The notes beneath the pieces are model-generated. The model saw only the letters and a list, made by a program, of their open reading frames with translations. It was not told the origin of the DNA and did not search any database. The translations under genes and the position numbers were made by a program. Below are positions 28,264 to 38,444 of a stretch of DNA of 64,000 nucleotides, piece by piece (position 1 is the stretch's first letter; each line of letters opens with the position of its first letter). The stretch comes from an uncultured bacterium (GTDB lineage Bacteria > Verrucomicrobiota > Verrucomicrobiia > CAIQCK01), in assembly GCA_903870275.1 (NCBI GenBank), contig CAIQCK010000012.1:124001-188000 (forward strand), written 5' to 3'.

Positions 28264-29934
28264 ATGAATGCAATGATACTCCGAACCATCGCGATATGTG
28301 GCTTGTTTTCGGCAACCAGCCAAACTTTCATTTGCGAATCCGCCGCCGGAGCCGGCCCGTCCGCGCCAGCTACCGCCTCGAATAATTTAATCGTTTACGG
28401 TCCGGTGCCCGGCCTCGCGCCTTCCGAACACTACGCGGTGCGGGTGCGTCCCGCTGGGGTTGATGCGCCCTGGCAAAAGCCCTTTGTCTTTAAGACCGCC
28501 TGCAAGGATGTGGGCGGCAACAGCGCAGGGATTGTGGTGGAAGGTTACTGGTGTTTGCTAAGCGGCTGGAGTCATTCCTACGTGAACTTCGAGATGGCGG
28601 GCCCGGTTGAGGTGGAGGTTGCCAAGGCTGATGGCTCGGCCATCCGCAAAGCCACCGTCCACCCTGAGCGCTTCGGTCGCCATGTCCAGCTCAAGGATGG
28701 CAAGGCGTATTTCACACTCGAGAAAGCGTGCCTCGTGGCTGTGGATATTGACGGCGCAATGCGTGACCAGGACACGGGCATGACCCCCACTGGGACGGTC
28801 TATAGCGGCCCGCCTCTGCACGGGCTTTCCATTTTCGCTAATCCCATTTTCCCCAACAAGCCGCGGCTGGGAGATCCGACGGTGTATGCCGTCAAGCCCG
28901 GACAGCCGCCGCCCACCAATGGCACTTGGCAGACCCTCTCTTTCCTGCCCGGCGTGCATGATATCGGACTCGCCTATCCCCTCCAAACCAACAGGAATTA
29001 TTATATCCCCGGCGATGCGCTGGTTTACGGCACCTTCAATGGAACCGGCATCCGGGGCGGTGGACATGACATCCGAATCTTCGGTTGTGGGACGCTCTCG
29101 GGCGACCGCTTGACTCATCCGGCCTACCTGAAACCGCCCGTCCCGGGAGGTAAAGAAGGTCATTATCGTGACCAGATCTACCGTTCCATCATGATCCACG
29201 GACCCTATAACACCACGGTCGAGGGCATCACCATCGTCAATCCGGCCAATGGGGCCTGCAGCTTGTGGACGGCCGCAGATTATGATGCCAGGCGTCCCAC
29301 GATGATCCACTGGGTAAAGGTCTTGGGCTGGCGGGTCAACAGCGATGCCTTTGGCCAATCCCGCAACGCCTTGGTAGAAGATTGTTTCGTTCGCACCCAG
29401 GATGACACCATCTATCCCTGTGGCCTTGGCATCCGCCGGCTGGTCGTTTGGCATGACGCCAACGGTTCGGTCTTCCTGTTAACCAATTTATCCTTTCAAA
29501 AAGGTCAGCCCCTGGTTGTGGAGGATTGCGACGTGATCTTCGCCCGCAAGAGGGGAGCGGGTGGATCAGGCGGACGCATCTTCAACATGCGCGGAGAAGG
29601 CAAAGGGGAAAGTGGACGCGGTGTGATTTTCCGCAATATCCGGGTGGAGGATCCGCGTCCCACCGTGCAAGCCTTCTTGCTCGAAATGGCCACCGAGCCG
29701 CCCTACGCCTGGCCGAAGCCCATGAGCCGAGGTCCGGGAGACTTGGTCGGGATACTTTTTCAGAATATCGAGCTGCACCCGAGCGTCTTGGGGCAGCCCA
29801 ATGTCCTTTTTGGAGCGCTGCAGTGCAAAATCCGCGATCTGACCTTCGACAACGTCACCATCGGCGGGAAGAAGTTGGAATCCATCAAGGATTTCAAGAC
29901 CAACGAATATGTGGAGGATATCCACTTCAATTAA
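28264..29934 (+). CDS. Secreted beta-helix protein, GH49/GH28-like
   Basis: 556 aa with an N-terminal signal (MNAMILRTIAICGLFSATSQ). A beta-sandwich of about 200 residues precedes a right-handed beta-helix (ALVYGTFNGTGIRGGGHDIR, FGCGTLSGDRLTHP, TTVEGITIVNPANGACSLW). The order sandwich-then-helix, with RTQDDTIYP and VVWHDANGSVFLLT, recalls GH49 dextranase/isopullulanase and GH28 polygalacturonases, in which paired Asp residues act on the helix surface. It starts 4 nt after the previous stop. Activity on an alpha-glucan or a galacturonan-like chain is possible but unproved. Confidence 0.55.
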   Translation: MNAMILRTIAICGLFSATSQTFICESAAGAGPSAPATASNNLIVYGPVPGLAPSEHYAVRVRPAGVDAPWQKPFVFKTACKDVGGNSAGIVVEGYWCLLSGWSHSYVNFEMAGPVEVEVAKADGSAIRKATVHPERFGRHVQLKDGKAYFTLEKACLVAVDIDGAMRDQDTGMTPTGTVYSGPPLHGLSIFANPIFPNKPRLGDPTVYAVKPGQPPPTNGTWQTLSFLPGVHDIGLAYPLQTNRNYYIPGDALVYGTFNGTGIRGGGHDIRIFGCGTLSGDRLTHPAYLKPPVPGGKEGHYRDQIYRSIMIHGPYNTTVEGITIVNPANGACSLWTAADYDARRPTMIHWVKVLGWRVNSDAFGQSRNALVEDCFVRTQDDTIYPCGLGIRRLVVWHDANGSVFLLTNLSFQKGQPLVVEDCDVIFARKRGAGGSGGRIFNMRGEGKGESGRGVIFRNIRVEDPRPTVQAFLLEMATEPPYAWPKPMSRGPGDLVGILFQNIELHPSVLGQPNVLFGALQCKIRDLTFDNVTIGGKKLESIKDFKTNEYVEDIHFN

Positions 29935-30030
29935 AGACAAGCGACAAGGCGATAGCGATCAAAATGTCTGTCCCTGGGTAATCAGCAGAGAGCAAATTCC
30001 AAATCAACCCGTTGTGAACACAAAACCGCA

Positions 30031-31974
30031 ATGAAACTTCATCTCCCTCTCACCGCCACCGTCATACTTCATCGCCTTTCGACGTTTCTTCCAGCTATTT
30101 GCCTGGGTTTCCTAAGCGTTGCCGGTTTTGGTGACTCACTCGCCCAAGAGTCGACCGTTCGTCCGGCGCCGACCCGATTCCAGAATTTCATCACGCGCCG
30201 CGGCGACAAGCTCTACGACGGCGGGAAGGAGTTCCGGTTCATGGGTGCGAACATGCCGGGACTGGTGCTGCCGTATGACTGGACGCTCTACCTGCCGGAG
30301 CGGCTGCATTTGCCAACACCGTGGGAGCAGGAGGACGGCTTCAAGACGCTCGACCAGATGAACCTCCGCGTCGTGCGGACCTGGAACCTGCCCATCCGCG
30401 ATCCGAAGGAAGACGCGAAGCCGTGGCATTATGTGCTCGGTCCCGGCCAGTTCAACGACGAGGCGTTCAAGACGGTGGACAGTCTCTTCGCGCTCGCCAA
30501 CAAATACGGCGTGCGCGTGATCCTCGATCTCACGGCGGAGGCAGGCGATTACCTCGGCGGCATCGGCACCTACGCGGCGCACCGCGGCAAGAAACGCGCC
30601 GAGTTCTACACCGATCCGCAGGTCAAGGAGGACTACAAGGCCACCGTGCGTCACGTGCTTACGCGCACGAACACGATCACCGGCGTCGCCTACCGCGACG
30701 ACAAGGCGATTCTGGCGTGGCAGTTCGGCAACGAGATGCACAAGGCGCCGACCGAGTGGATCGCCGAGATGGCCGCCTACATCAAAAGCCTCGACCCCAA
30801 TCACCTCGTTTCCGAGACGCGCCACGAGCCGGGCCTGCCGATGGTCGTGGACCCGAACATTGATCTCTACACCCGCCATCTCTATGGGAGCTACCGCAAA
30901 TTGAGCAGCGATTGGGTGGACGCCTGCCGGAAGGAAATGGCGCCCGTGCGGGGCCAGCGGCCGTTTTACGTCGGCGAGTTCGGCCCCTACGTGGACGACA
31001 AGACGTTCACGCACGACAACGTCGTCGAAAAACTGCACACGTTCCTCGACGGTGTGTGCGCCGAGCCGGGCATCAACGGCGCGATGATCTGGAGCATGTA
31101 TTTCCATCACAACGACGGCGGTTTCTACTGGCACCAGATCATGACCTGTCCGGCGGTGTGGTCGTTTCACTGGCCGGGTTTCCCCAGCGCCGATGCGCAA
31201 CGCGAGATCGGCATCATGACGGCGATGCGTGAGGCGGCGTTCAAGATTCAAGGTCTGACGGTGCCGCCCGTGCCCGCGCCCGACGCGCCGGAATTGCTGC
31301 CGATCAACGACGTGCCGCTGATCTCGTGGCGCGGTTCGGCCGGCGCAACCGGCTACGATATCGAGCGCGCGTCGAAAGCCGGCGGTCCGTGGAAAACCAT
31401 CGCCAAGAACGTTTGCGACGCGAACGTGGCGTATCGTCCGCTGTTCAGCGACATGACCGGCCGCGCCGGCCAGACGTGGTTCTACCGAGTCATCGCCCGC
31501 AACGCCTCCGGCGCGTCGAAGCCCTCCAACGTCATCGGGCCGGTCAAGGTCAAGCGCGTCTGCTTTGTGGACGAATTGCAGGACTTCTCCCGCGTCCATG
31601 CGAAGTCCGACGGGCTGACGTTGAACAACGAATACAACGCTCTCTATGCCGAATACCTTTTCCGCGCCAAGGGCGGCGCCAACGACTGGCTCAGCTACCA
31701 GGTGCCCGCGCCCATGCAGTCGGTGAAAGTCGTCGCCTTCTTCGGGAAGGAGATCGCAGATCTGACACTGCAAGTCTCCCCCGACGGCAAAAAGTTTGCC
31801 ACGCTCCAGCCGAAGCGAAGCGAGCGCCGCCTGCCCGCTCCTCCCGGCGGCGCCGCCGGCGGCCAGCGTCGCACAATGGTGGAATACGAGTGCGCCGTGC
31901 CCGCCGGCAATCGGCAACTGAAAATCCTGTGGAACGGCCCGACGGAGTTGGACCGGGTGGAGCTTTATCAGTAG
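30031..31974 (+). CDS. Secreted GH5-like endo-glycosidase (mannanase type) with Fn3-like region
   Basis: 647 aa. The N-terminal hydrophobic stretch ([19 protein letters not shown]) is a signal peptide. The barrel (about residues 50-400) opens with [14 protein letters not shown] and carries both GH5 catalytic strands: WQFGNEMH (acid/base E235) and YVGEFG (nucleophile E316). A loop with YYFNRW-like aromatics is replaced by [14 protein letters not shown] fibronectin-III-like domain follows ([20 protein letters not shown]) and a C-terminal beta domain. The RTWNLPIRD strand is typical of GH5_7 mannanase-like enzymes. A 96-nt gap separates it from the previous gene, with nothing recognisable in it. 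Confidence 0.72.
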   Translation: MKLHLPLTATVILHRLSTFLPAICLGFLSVAGFGDSLAQESTVRPAPTRFQNFITRRGDKLYDGGKEFRFMGANMPGLVLPYDWTLYLPERLHLPTPWEQEDGFKTLDQMNLRVVRTWNLPIRDPKEDAKPWHYVLGPGQFNDEAFKTVDSLFALANKYGVRVILDLTAEAGDYLGGIGTYAAHRGKKRAEFYTDPQVKEDYKATVRHVLTRTNTITGVAYRDDKAILAWQFGNEMHKAPTEWIAEMAAYIKSLDPNHLVSETRHEPGLPMVVDPNIDLYTRHLYGSYRKLSSDWVDACRKEMAPVRGQRPFYVGEFGPYVDDKTFTHDNVVEKLHTFLDGVCAEPGINGAMIWSMYFHHNDGGFYWHQIMTCPAVWSFHWPGFPSADAQREIGIMTAMREAAFKIQGLTVPPVPAPDAPELLPINDVPLISWRGSAGATGYDIERASKAGGPWKTIAKNVCDANVAYRPLFSDMTGRAGQTWFYRVIARNASGASKPSNVIGPVKVKRVCFVDELQDFSRVHAKSDGLTLNNEYNALYAEYLFRAKGGANDWLSYQVPAPMQSVKVVAFFGKEIADLTLQVSPDGKKFATLQPKRSERRLPAPPGGAAGGQRRTMVEYECAVPAGNRQLKILWNGPTELDRVELYQ

Positions 31975-32045
31975 CCTGTCGCCCCGCGAGAAGGTGTTTT
32001 TCAACAACAACTCTCTCGCAGAGCGAGGCGACGGCTAAGCTTGCT

Positions 32046-33269
32046 ATGAACCGACGAACATTCATTAATGCCACACTCGCCGCCGCGCTCGCGCCTCTGC
32101 TGCGCGCCGCGGACAGGCGTCCGCCGCGCATCGTGCTGCGCTCGTCGTGGCAGACCGTCAACATCGGCGACATCGGCCACACGCCGGGGGTGCTCGCGTT
32201 GCTGGAGAAATACCTTCCTGAAGCCGAGGTGCGACTCTGGCCGATGCACGTGGACAATGGCGTGGCCGGGATGTTACGGCGCCGGTTTCCCAAGGTGCCC
32301 ATCGTCGAAGGCGCCGACGCGGTCAAAGCCGCGTTCGCCGAATGCGACTTCCTGCTGCACGGTTCCGGCTCGGGATTGGTGGCGGCGAAAGACGTTGCGA
32401 AGTGGCGCAAGGAAACCGGCAAGCCCTATGGCATCTACGGCATCACGCTCGGCTCTGTCAGCGGTGGCACCACCGAGTTGCTGGACACGGCGAAGTTCGT
32501 GCTCTTCCGCGATTCGGCCTCGCTCGCGTTCGCGAAGGAGAAGGGCGTCCGCTGCCCGGTGATGGAGTTCGGCCCCGACGGCGCGTTTGCCGTGGACCTG
32601 CGCAACGACGCACCGGCGGAGGCGTTCCTGAAAGCCAACGGACTCGAAGACGGCAGGTTTCTCTGCTGCCTCTCGCGCCTGCGTCACACGCCCTACTGGA
32701 AGGTCAAGAAGGGCTTCGCCTTCGACGAGAAGAAACAGGCGCGCAACGAAGCGATGAAGGAGCACGACCACGCACCGTTGCGCGAAGCCATCGTCGCCGT
32801 CGTGCGCGAGACGCCGCTGAAGGTGTTGCTCTGCCCGGAGGACGCGACGCAGATGGAGATAGGCAGGGAGTTGCTCTACGACAAACTGCCCGCCGACGTG
32901 AAGGCGCGGGTCGTCTGGCGTGAAAAATACTGGCTTACCGACGAAGCCATCAGCACCTATGTCCGCTCCGCCGGCATTTTCGGGTCCGAGATGCACAGCC
33001 CGATCATGGCGCTGGGCAACGGCATTCCCGCCATTGTCTGCCGGTTCGCCGAACAGACCAGCAAGGGCATCATGTGGCGCGACATTGGCCTCGGCGAGTG
33101 GCTTTTCGACCTCGACAACGAAGACGACATCCGGCGCGTCGTCCCGGCAGTGCTGGCGTTTGCCAAGGACCCCGCCGCCGCGAAAGCGAAAGCCGCCAGG
33201 GCCCGCGCGTTCGTTCAGCAGCGCCAGCGCGAGACGATGGAGGTGCTGCGGAAGAGCCTCGGCGTTTGA
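32046..33269 (+). CDS. Polysaccharide pyruvyl transferase family protein
   Basis: 407 aa from ATG 32046; the ORF track adds a shadow-frame extension. A Tat-like leader ([19 protein letters not shown]) is followed by two Rossmann-like halves. The N-terminal part [18 protein letters not shown] resembles the GNxGD loop of pyruvyl transferases (PF04230), and [19 protein letters not shown] matches the conserved C-terminal R/S-x-H-x-x-x-x-A-x-x-G-x-P region. The family moves pyruvate onto glycan sugars. Finding one with an export leader in a degradative locus is unusual, so it might bind or modify glycan outside the cytoplasm. The 71-nt upstream gap has a weak gtcgcc/ggcgac inverted pair. Confidence 0.65.
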   Translation: MNRRTFINATLAAALAPLLRAADRRPPRIVLRSSWQTVNIGDIGHTPGVLALLEKYLPEAEVRLWPMHVDNGVAGMLRRRFPKVPIVEGADAVKAAFAECDFLLHGSGSGLVAAKDVAKWRKETGKPYGIYGITLGSVSGGTTELLDTAKFVLFRDSASLAFAKEKGVRCPVMEFGPDGAFAVDLRNDAPAEAFLKANGLEDGRFLCCLSRLRHTPYWKVKKGFAFDEKKQARNEAMKEHDHAPLREAIVAVVRETPLKVLLCPEDATQMEIGRELLYDKLPADVKARVVWREKYWLTDEAISTYVRSAGIFGSEMHSPIMALGNGIPAIVCRFAEQTSKGIMWRDIGLGEWLFDLDNEDDIRRVVPAVLAFAKDPAAAKAKAARARAFVQQRQRETMEVLRKSLGV

Positions 33270-33289
33270 CAACTGAACCAGACAATTTT

Positions 33290-34036
33290 ATGAACAACGA
33301 AAACCTGCTGCAAAAAGAAGCCAAGATGATGAAACTGGAGAAACTCATCGCCCAGCGCGAGGGTGTCTCCGACAAGCCGTTCGCCGTGCCCGTCAAGGAA
33401 CTGCTCCAACGTTACGAGCAGCTTTACACGGGTGCGATCAGCGACGTGCTGCGCGAGTTCTGCCTGCTCGACCAGGCGTTGCCGGGCCACCTGCGGCCGT
33501 TGCGCGACAGCGATGTCGTGGCCGGCATCGCCTTCACCGTCAAGAGCGCGCCGAACGTGAAGATCACCGGCGAGATGACGTTCCGCACGCAGATGCTCGA
33601 CGAGATGGGTGAGAACGCGTTCGTGGTGTGGGACACCTCCAACGACGAGAAGGCCACGCTCTGGGGCGGCGTGATGACCGCCACCGCCTTCGGCAAGGGC
33701 GTGAAGGCGGCGTGCATTGACGGCGGCATCCGCGACACGAAGCAGATTCTGGAGAAACCGTTCCCCGTCTATTACAAACACCGCATCCCGAACGGCTCGC
33801 TTGGCCGCTGCCTCATCACGCACTATCAGATTCCGATCAAGATCGGCGACGTGGTAATCAGGCCCGGCGACGTGGTCTTTGCCGACTGCGACGGCGTGGT
33901 CTGCGTTCCGCGCGACATCGCCTGCGACGTGCTGGTCCGCGCCGAGGAAATCCGCGCCAACGAGAAAAAGATTTTCGGCTGGGTTGCCGAAGGACAGAAC
34001 ATCCACCAGATCACGGAAAAAGGCGGGTATTTTTAA
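33290..34036 (+). CDS. RraA-family aldolase-like protein
   Basis: 248 aa, cytoplasmic. Start ATG 33290, though ATG 33326 is possible. The RraA/HMG-aldolase active-site loop is clear: GVKAACIDGGIRDT (G-x-x-x-x-x-D-G-x-x-R-D), preceded by WGGVMTATAFGKG. The family includes 4-hydroxy-4-methyl-2-oxoglutarate aldolases, oxaloacetate decarboxylases and sugar-acid aldolases, as well as the RNase E regulator RraA. Given a glucarate-dehydratase-like enzyme in the locus, cleavage of a dehydrated sugar acid is a reasonable guess. Its stop overlaps the next ATG by one base (TAATG), starting a chain of seven coupled genes. Confidence 0.85.
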   Translation: MNNENLLQKEAKMMKLEKLIAQREGVSDKPFAVPVKELLQRYEQLYTGAISDVLREFCLLDQALPGHLRPLRDSDVVAGIAFTVKSAPNVKITGEMTFRTQMLDEMGENAFVVWDTSNDEKATLWGGVMTATAFGKGVKAACIDGGIRDTKQILEKPFPVYYKHRIPNGSLGRCLITHYQIPIKIGDVVIRPGDVVFADCDGVVCVPRDIACDVLVRAEEIRANEKKIFGWVAEGQNIHQITEKGGYF

Positions 34037-36246
34037 TGCAACGTTTCTCATGTTGCCGTTGGCTGCTCGTAACATTGATCGCCACCGTTGCGGCTGGTGG
34101 AGAGCCGGGGCCAAAGAGCGCCTCGCTCCCGAACCGACAGGCTGAAGGCGACACCAACGCCTGGCTCAATGTCCGGGACCTCGGCGCTTCAGGATCGAAA
34201 TTTGAGACCCGAGGCAGCACGACCGATGGATCGAAACAAATCACCGTCGCCAACGCCAGCGATTTTAAAGTCGGCCAGGGCGTGATGGTGTCGCGCTGCA
34301 ATATCCGATACGTCAACCCGACGCTTTGGGGACCCGGCGAGCCTTATATCGGCGCGAGCAAGGACACGGGAATGGGAATCCGCGGCTACGACGGCGCCGC
34401 GGGCAGTTGGATCGTGTTTCTGCTGGAGATGGACAGCGCGGAGCCGACGTTCCGGTGGAGTGAGGATCTAGCGCGGAACTGGAAAGGAACCAAGGTCCCG
34501 GTCACCTACGACTGGCAGCCGCTGGGCGGCGGCGTCGAGGTGCGGTTCAGCCGGCGCGACTGGAAACCGGGCCACATGATCAGCTTCAGCGCGCGCGATC
34601 AACTCGTCAGCACGATCGAGAAGATCGAGGGAAACGTGCTGACGCTGCGGGACGGCGCGAACCGCACGGCCGGCGACGCCGTCGTCAGGCATTGCGACAG
34701 CATGGCGCTTCAAGCGGCGTTCGACCGCGCCATCCGTGAGAAGAAGAACGTGTTCATCCCCATCGGCCGGTACCGGCTGGCCACCGGGCTGTTCGTGCGC
34801 AACGCCGGTGCCATCGCCATCGAGGGACAAAGCTCCGAGGACACGATCCTCGACATCTCCGACGGGCAGGGCGCGTGCCTGGCTCTGGATCGCGGCACGG
34901 AAGTGACCGTGCGCAATCTCCGGCTCGTCGGCCACACCGGGCTGGCGGAACAGCCGGGCGCGTTCCGCACGTCCAGCGGCTTCTCCTTTTGGGCCTGCAC
35001 GCTCAAGAGCTGCAGCGGCGCCAGCATCAACGGCACCGAGCGTGTGCTCTTCGAGAACGTCCACGCCAGCCGCATGGCCAGCGAGTGTTTCATCTCGGGC
35101 GGCCCGTATCGCCGCGGCGCGGAGGAACCGAAGCAATACACGAAATCGGCGACGTACCTGCGCTGCTCGGTGACCGACTGCGCGGCGAACGCATTCAACA
35201 ACTGCGATTTCGCCGAGAACACCAGCGTGTTGTATTGCCGGATAAACGGTGCGGGCTGGCACGCTTACGAGGGTTCGGGCCGGTTCATCCGCTTCATCGG
35301 CAACTACGTCCGCAACGCCGGCCCCGTCACCATCGGCGACATCCCGCACACGCTGCCGCGGCTGGACCATTACCACGACCTTGGCATCGGCCAGGCCGTT
35401 GTGCGCGACAACGTCTTCGAGGGCATCGGCCGCTGCGGCGGAGTCACGGCGATCTACGGCACCACGCAAGTCGTGATCGCCAACAACCTTTTCATCAACT
35501 ACAACGGCAACGCCATCCATGCGTCGAGCGCCACGGTCCACAACAATTACCCGTCGCGGAACATTACCATCAGCGGCAACATCATTGACCTGACCTACGC
35601 GGGCGAGAAGCCGTCTTCACGCATCGGCATCAACGTGAGCGCCTCCGACACGCTCGTTCACGACAACCAGATCTACGTCCGCGGCGCGTGCGACGCGAAA
35701 GTGACCGGCCTCCAGTTCCGCGACGGCGCGCTGAACGTCAACGCGCACGACAACCTGATCCGCAACTGCGGCCGGGGCATCACCACGCAACGTCTTTCCG
35801 GAACAATCACCGAAACCGCCGACTCGCGCACGTTCCGCCAGACCGGCCTGCCGCTCGAATGGCGCACCTCGCACCTCTACCGCAACTGGAACCTCGTCTG
35901 GCTGAAGTCAAACAAGCCGGTGGGGGAGTCCGTGATGGATGGCTACGACCCGGCGGCGCTTCAGTTCAAGTTGAAGGAACCTCGCGACATGAAAGTCGGT
36001 GACGGTTTTGAGGTCTTCCCGCCATCGGCCAACTGGAACATCCACGACAACACCATCACCGGCTGCCAGCAACCCGTCACGCTGACCGGCTACGGCAGCG
36101 ACTCGTCCTTCTTCCGCGACAACCTCGTCGAGCGCGGCGGCGCCACCAACGCAACGCAGGCCATTGTCATTACCGGGCGGTTTCAGCTCAATGGCAACCA
36201 CATCGCGGGCTTCGACGAGAAAAACAACCCAGGGATCAAACCATGA
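34036..36246 (+). CDS. Secreted pectate-lyase-like beta-helix protein, tandem paralogue 1
   Basis: 736 aa; signal region MQRFSCCRWLLVTLIATVAAGG. The beta-helix N-cap LNVRDLGASGSKFETRG is the start motif of pectate-lyase-3-type proteins. Repeated coils follow (AGAIAIEGQSSEDTILDISD, VTVRNLRLVGH, LFENVHASRMASECF, FIRFIGNYVRNAGP, VVIANNLFINYNG). An insert near residues 95-195 (RWSEDLARNWKG and following) interrupts the first coils. It is clearly homologous over its whole length to the next gene. The active site was not identified; polysaccharide lyase, hydrolase or epimerase activity are all possible. Confidence 0.75.
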   Translation: MQRFSCCRWLLVTLIATVAAGGEPGPKSASLPNRQAEGDTNAWLNVRDLGASGSKFETRGSTTDGSKQITVANASDFKVGQGVMVSRCNIRYVNPTLWGPGEPYIGASKDTGMGIRGYDGAAGSWIVFLLEMDSAEPTFRWSEDLARNWKGTKVPVTYDWQPLGGGVEVRFSRRDWKPGHMISFSARDQLVSTIEKIEGNVLTLRDGANRTAGDAVVRHCDSMALQAAFDRAIREKKNVFIPIGRYRLATGLFVRNAGAIAIEGQSSEDTILDISDGQGACLALDRGTEVTVRNLRLVGHTGLAEQPGAFRTSSGFSFWACTLKSCSGASINGTERVLFENVHASRMASECFISGGPYRRGAEEPKQYTKSATYLRCSVTDCAANAFNNCDFAENTSVLYCRINGAGWHAYEGSGRFIRFIGNYVRNAGPVTIGDIPHTLPRLDHYHDLGIGQAVVRDNVFEGIGRCGGVTAIYGTTQVVIANNLFINYNGNAIHASSATVHNNYPSRNITISGNIIDLTYAGEKPSSRIGINVSASDTLVHDNQIYVRGACDAKVTGLQFRDGALNVNAHDNLIRNCGRGITTQRLSGTITETADSRTFRQTGLPLEWRTSHLYRNWNLVWLKSNKPVGESVMDGYDPAALQFKLKEPRDMKVGDGFEVFPPSANWNIHDNTITGCQQPVTLTGYGSDSSFFRDNLVERGGATNATQAIVITGRFQLNGNHIAGFDEKNNPGIKP

Positions 36247-38444
36247 AATCGGCGGTACTTCTCAACATCGTCCTCCTGGCGGTCTGGCCCGGCTTGGCAC
36301 AGACTGGCGCGGCGGATTGGCTCAACGTCCGCGATTGCGGCGCATCGGGGTCGAAGTTTGAGACGACCGCCGCGACCACCGCCGGCTCGAATCAGATCAC
36401 GGTCGCGAACGCCGGCAACTTCAAGGTGGGGCAGGGTATCATGGTTTCGAAGTGCAACATTCGCTACACCCGGCTCAACATGTGGGGGACCGGGGAGCGC
36501 TACTACAATACCAAGAAGCCAGGAAGCTCAGTGGAGATGCGAGGCTACGACGGCAGCGCGGGAAGTTGGGTCGTGTATGTGCTGGACATCGCGCCGGGCC
36601 AACGCGCGTTCCGCTGGACCGACGACCTCGGGCGCAACTGGCACCCGGCGGTGGCCATCACGCATGACTGGCAGGCCTTGAGTGGCGGGGTCGAAGTTCG
36701 GCTCAACGAGCGCGATTGGGAGTCCGGATATGTGATCTCCTTCGGCGCGCGCGATCAACTGGTGACCACCATCGAGAAGATCGCGGGGAACGTTCTGACG
36801 TTGAAGGACGCGGCAAACCGCTCCGTGCAGGACGCGGTGGTTCGCCACAACGACGGCGTCGCTCTGCAGGCGGCGATCGATCGCGCCCTGAAAGAAAAAC
36901 GCAACGTGTATGTTCCCGCGGGGCACTACCGCATGGCGCGCGGCGTGTCGGTGAAGAACGCGGCGGCGATCACCATCGAGGGGGCCAGCGCCGTGGATAC
37001 CGTGCTGGACATCAGTGACGGCGAAGGTTCGTGCTTCTCCCTGTCGGATGGCACGGAGGTGACACTCCGCAACTTCCGAATGACCGGTTTCATGGGCTTC
37101 GACGAGGCTGATCGGGCAGACGAGCTTTCCACGAAAGGCGCGACGGCCGTGTGGGGGTTGTGGCTCAAGACCTGCTACGCCGTGGGGATCGACGGCACAG
37201 AGCGGGTGCTGGTGGAGAACTGCCACGCCAGCCGGATGTCATCGGAATGCTTCGTGTCGGGCGGGCCGAGCCGGGGGACGGTGAAACCGGGGCGGCACCA
37301 TTCCCAGGCGATCACCTACCTCCGCTGTTCGGCGACCGACTGTGCCCGCAACGCCTTTAACGACGTGAATTGCGGCACCGAGAACACAAGCGTGCTGCAC
37401 TGCCGCATCGTGAACGTGGGCGGCAACACCTGGGAGGGCGCCTCGCGCTTCGTCAAGTTCATCGGCAACTACGTGCGCAACGCGGGGCCGGTGGGCATCG
37501 GCAATCTCGGGCCGGCCAACCGCGACAAGACCTACCCGGACCTCGGCGCCGGGCAACACATCGTCGCCGACAACGTCTTCGAGGGCAAGGTGTCGTACGG
37601 CGGGCGTGCCGGCGGGAACGCCGTCTGCACCTCCCGGGGCGCGACGCAGGTCATCGTGCGGAATAACCTGTTCATCAATTTCAATTCGTCGGGCGTGACG
37701 GCCTCGGGCGAAGCCATTTCCAGGGAGTATCCCGCCGCCAACACAACCATCACGGGCAACATCTTCGACATGACGTGCGTGGGGCAGAAACCGCTGCGCC
37801 GCACCGCGATCAACGTCAGCGCGAACGATACGATCATCGCCGACAACCAGATCTACGTCCGGGGCCAGTGCGATCCGCTGGCCTCCGGCATCCGGCTTCG
37901 GGAGCCGGCGCTGAACCTGATCGTTCACGACAATCTCATCCGCAACTGTGGCTTCGGCGTCGTCACCGAGCGGGGCCGGGCGCAAATCGGCGAGGTCGTT
38001 GACGCGCGCACCTTCCTGCGCGCCGACAGAGGGCCGATGAATCTGCCGCTGGAACGGTCGAGTCCATGGCAATATCGCGGCTGGGGCATCGCCTGGTTGG
38101 TCGAAAATAAACCGGCGGCCACATCGGTCATCGAGTCATTCGATCCGGAGACGCTGCAGTTCAAGCTCCGCGAGCCGCACGAAATGAAAGCCGGCGACCG
38201 TTTCGACGTCATCGCGCCTTCGCTGAACTGGAACATCCACGACAACACCATCACCGGCTGCCAGCAACCCGTCATGCTGACCAGTCACGGCAGCGACACG
38301 TCCTTCTTCCGCAACAACCTCATCGAGCGCGGCGGCGCCACCAACGCGACGCAAGCCATCGTGGTTACCGGCCGCTTCAAACTTGACGGCAATCACATCG
38401 CAGGATTCGACGGCAAATCAACGGACGCGCCTCACAAACCATGA
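36243..38444 (+). CDS. Secreted pectate-lyase-like beta-helix protein, tandem paralogue 2
   Basis: 733 aa; starts at ATGA overlapping the stop of paralogue 1. Signal peptide MKSAVLLNIVLLAVWPGLAQT. The same N-cap (LNVRDCGASGSKFETTA), the same insert (RWTDDLGRNWHP) and nearly identical C-terminal coils (NWNIHDNTITGCQQPV, then SFFR-NNLIERGGATNATQA) show an ancient tandem duplication with later divergence in the middle coils (FMGFDEADRADELSTKGA is specific to this copy). Divergence probably reflects different bonds or decorations in the same glycan. Coupled to the fucosidase gene by another ATGA overlap. Confidence 0.75.
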   Translation: MKSAVLLNIVLLAVWPGLAQTGAADWLNVRDCGASGSKFETTAATTAGSNQITVANAGNFKVGQGIMVSKCNIRYTRLNMWGTGERYYNTKKPGSSVEMRGYDGSAGSWVVYVLDIAPGQRAFRWTDDLGRNWHPAVAITHDWQALSGGVEVRLNERDWESGYVISFGARDQLVTTIEKIAGNVLTLKDAANRSVQDAVVRHNDGVALQAAIDRALKEKRNVYVPAGHYRMARGVSVKNAAAITIEGASAVDTVLDISDGEGSCFSLSDGTEVTLRNFRMTGFMGFDEADRADELSTKGATAVWGLWLKTCYAVGIDGTERVLVENCHASRMSSECFVSGGPSRGTVKPGRHHSQAITYLRCSATDCARNAFNDVNCGTENTSVLHCRIVNVGGNTWEGASRFVKFIGNYVRNAGPVGIGNLGPANRDKTYPDLGAGQHIVADNVFEGKVSYGGRAGGNAVCTSRGATQVIVRNNLFINFNSSGVTASGEAISREYPAANTTITGNIFDMTCVGQKPLRRTAINVSANDTIIADNQIYVRGQCDPLASGIRLREPALNLIVHDNLIRNCGFGVVTERGRAQIGEVVDARTFLRADRGPMNLPLERSSPWQYRGWGIAWLVENKPAATSVIESFDPETLQFKLREPHEMKAGDRFDVIAPSLNWNIHDNTITGCQQPVMLTSHGSDTSFFRNNLIERGGATNATQAIVVTGRFKLDGNHIAGFDGKSTDAPHKP

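Noticed and set aside
30136-32010. 624-residue minus-strand ORF
   Set aside because: Shadow of the GH5-like gene; low-complexity Arg/His/Val composition.
31326-32045. Extension of the pyruvyl-transferase ORF
   Set aside because: Shadow of the GH5-like gene; the Tat-like leader marks the real start at 32046.
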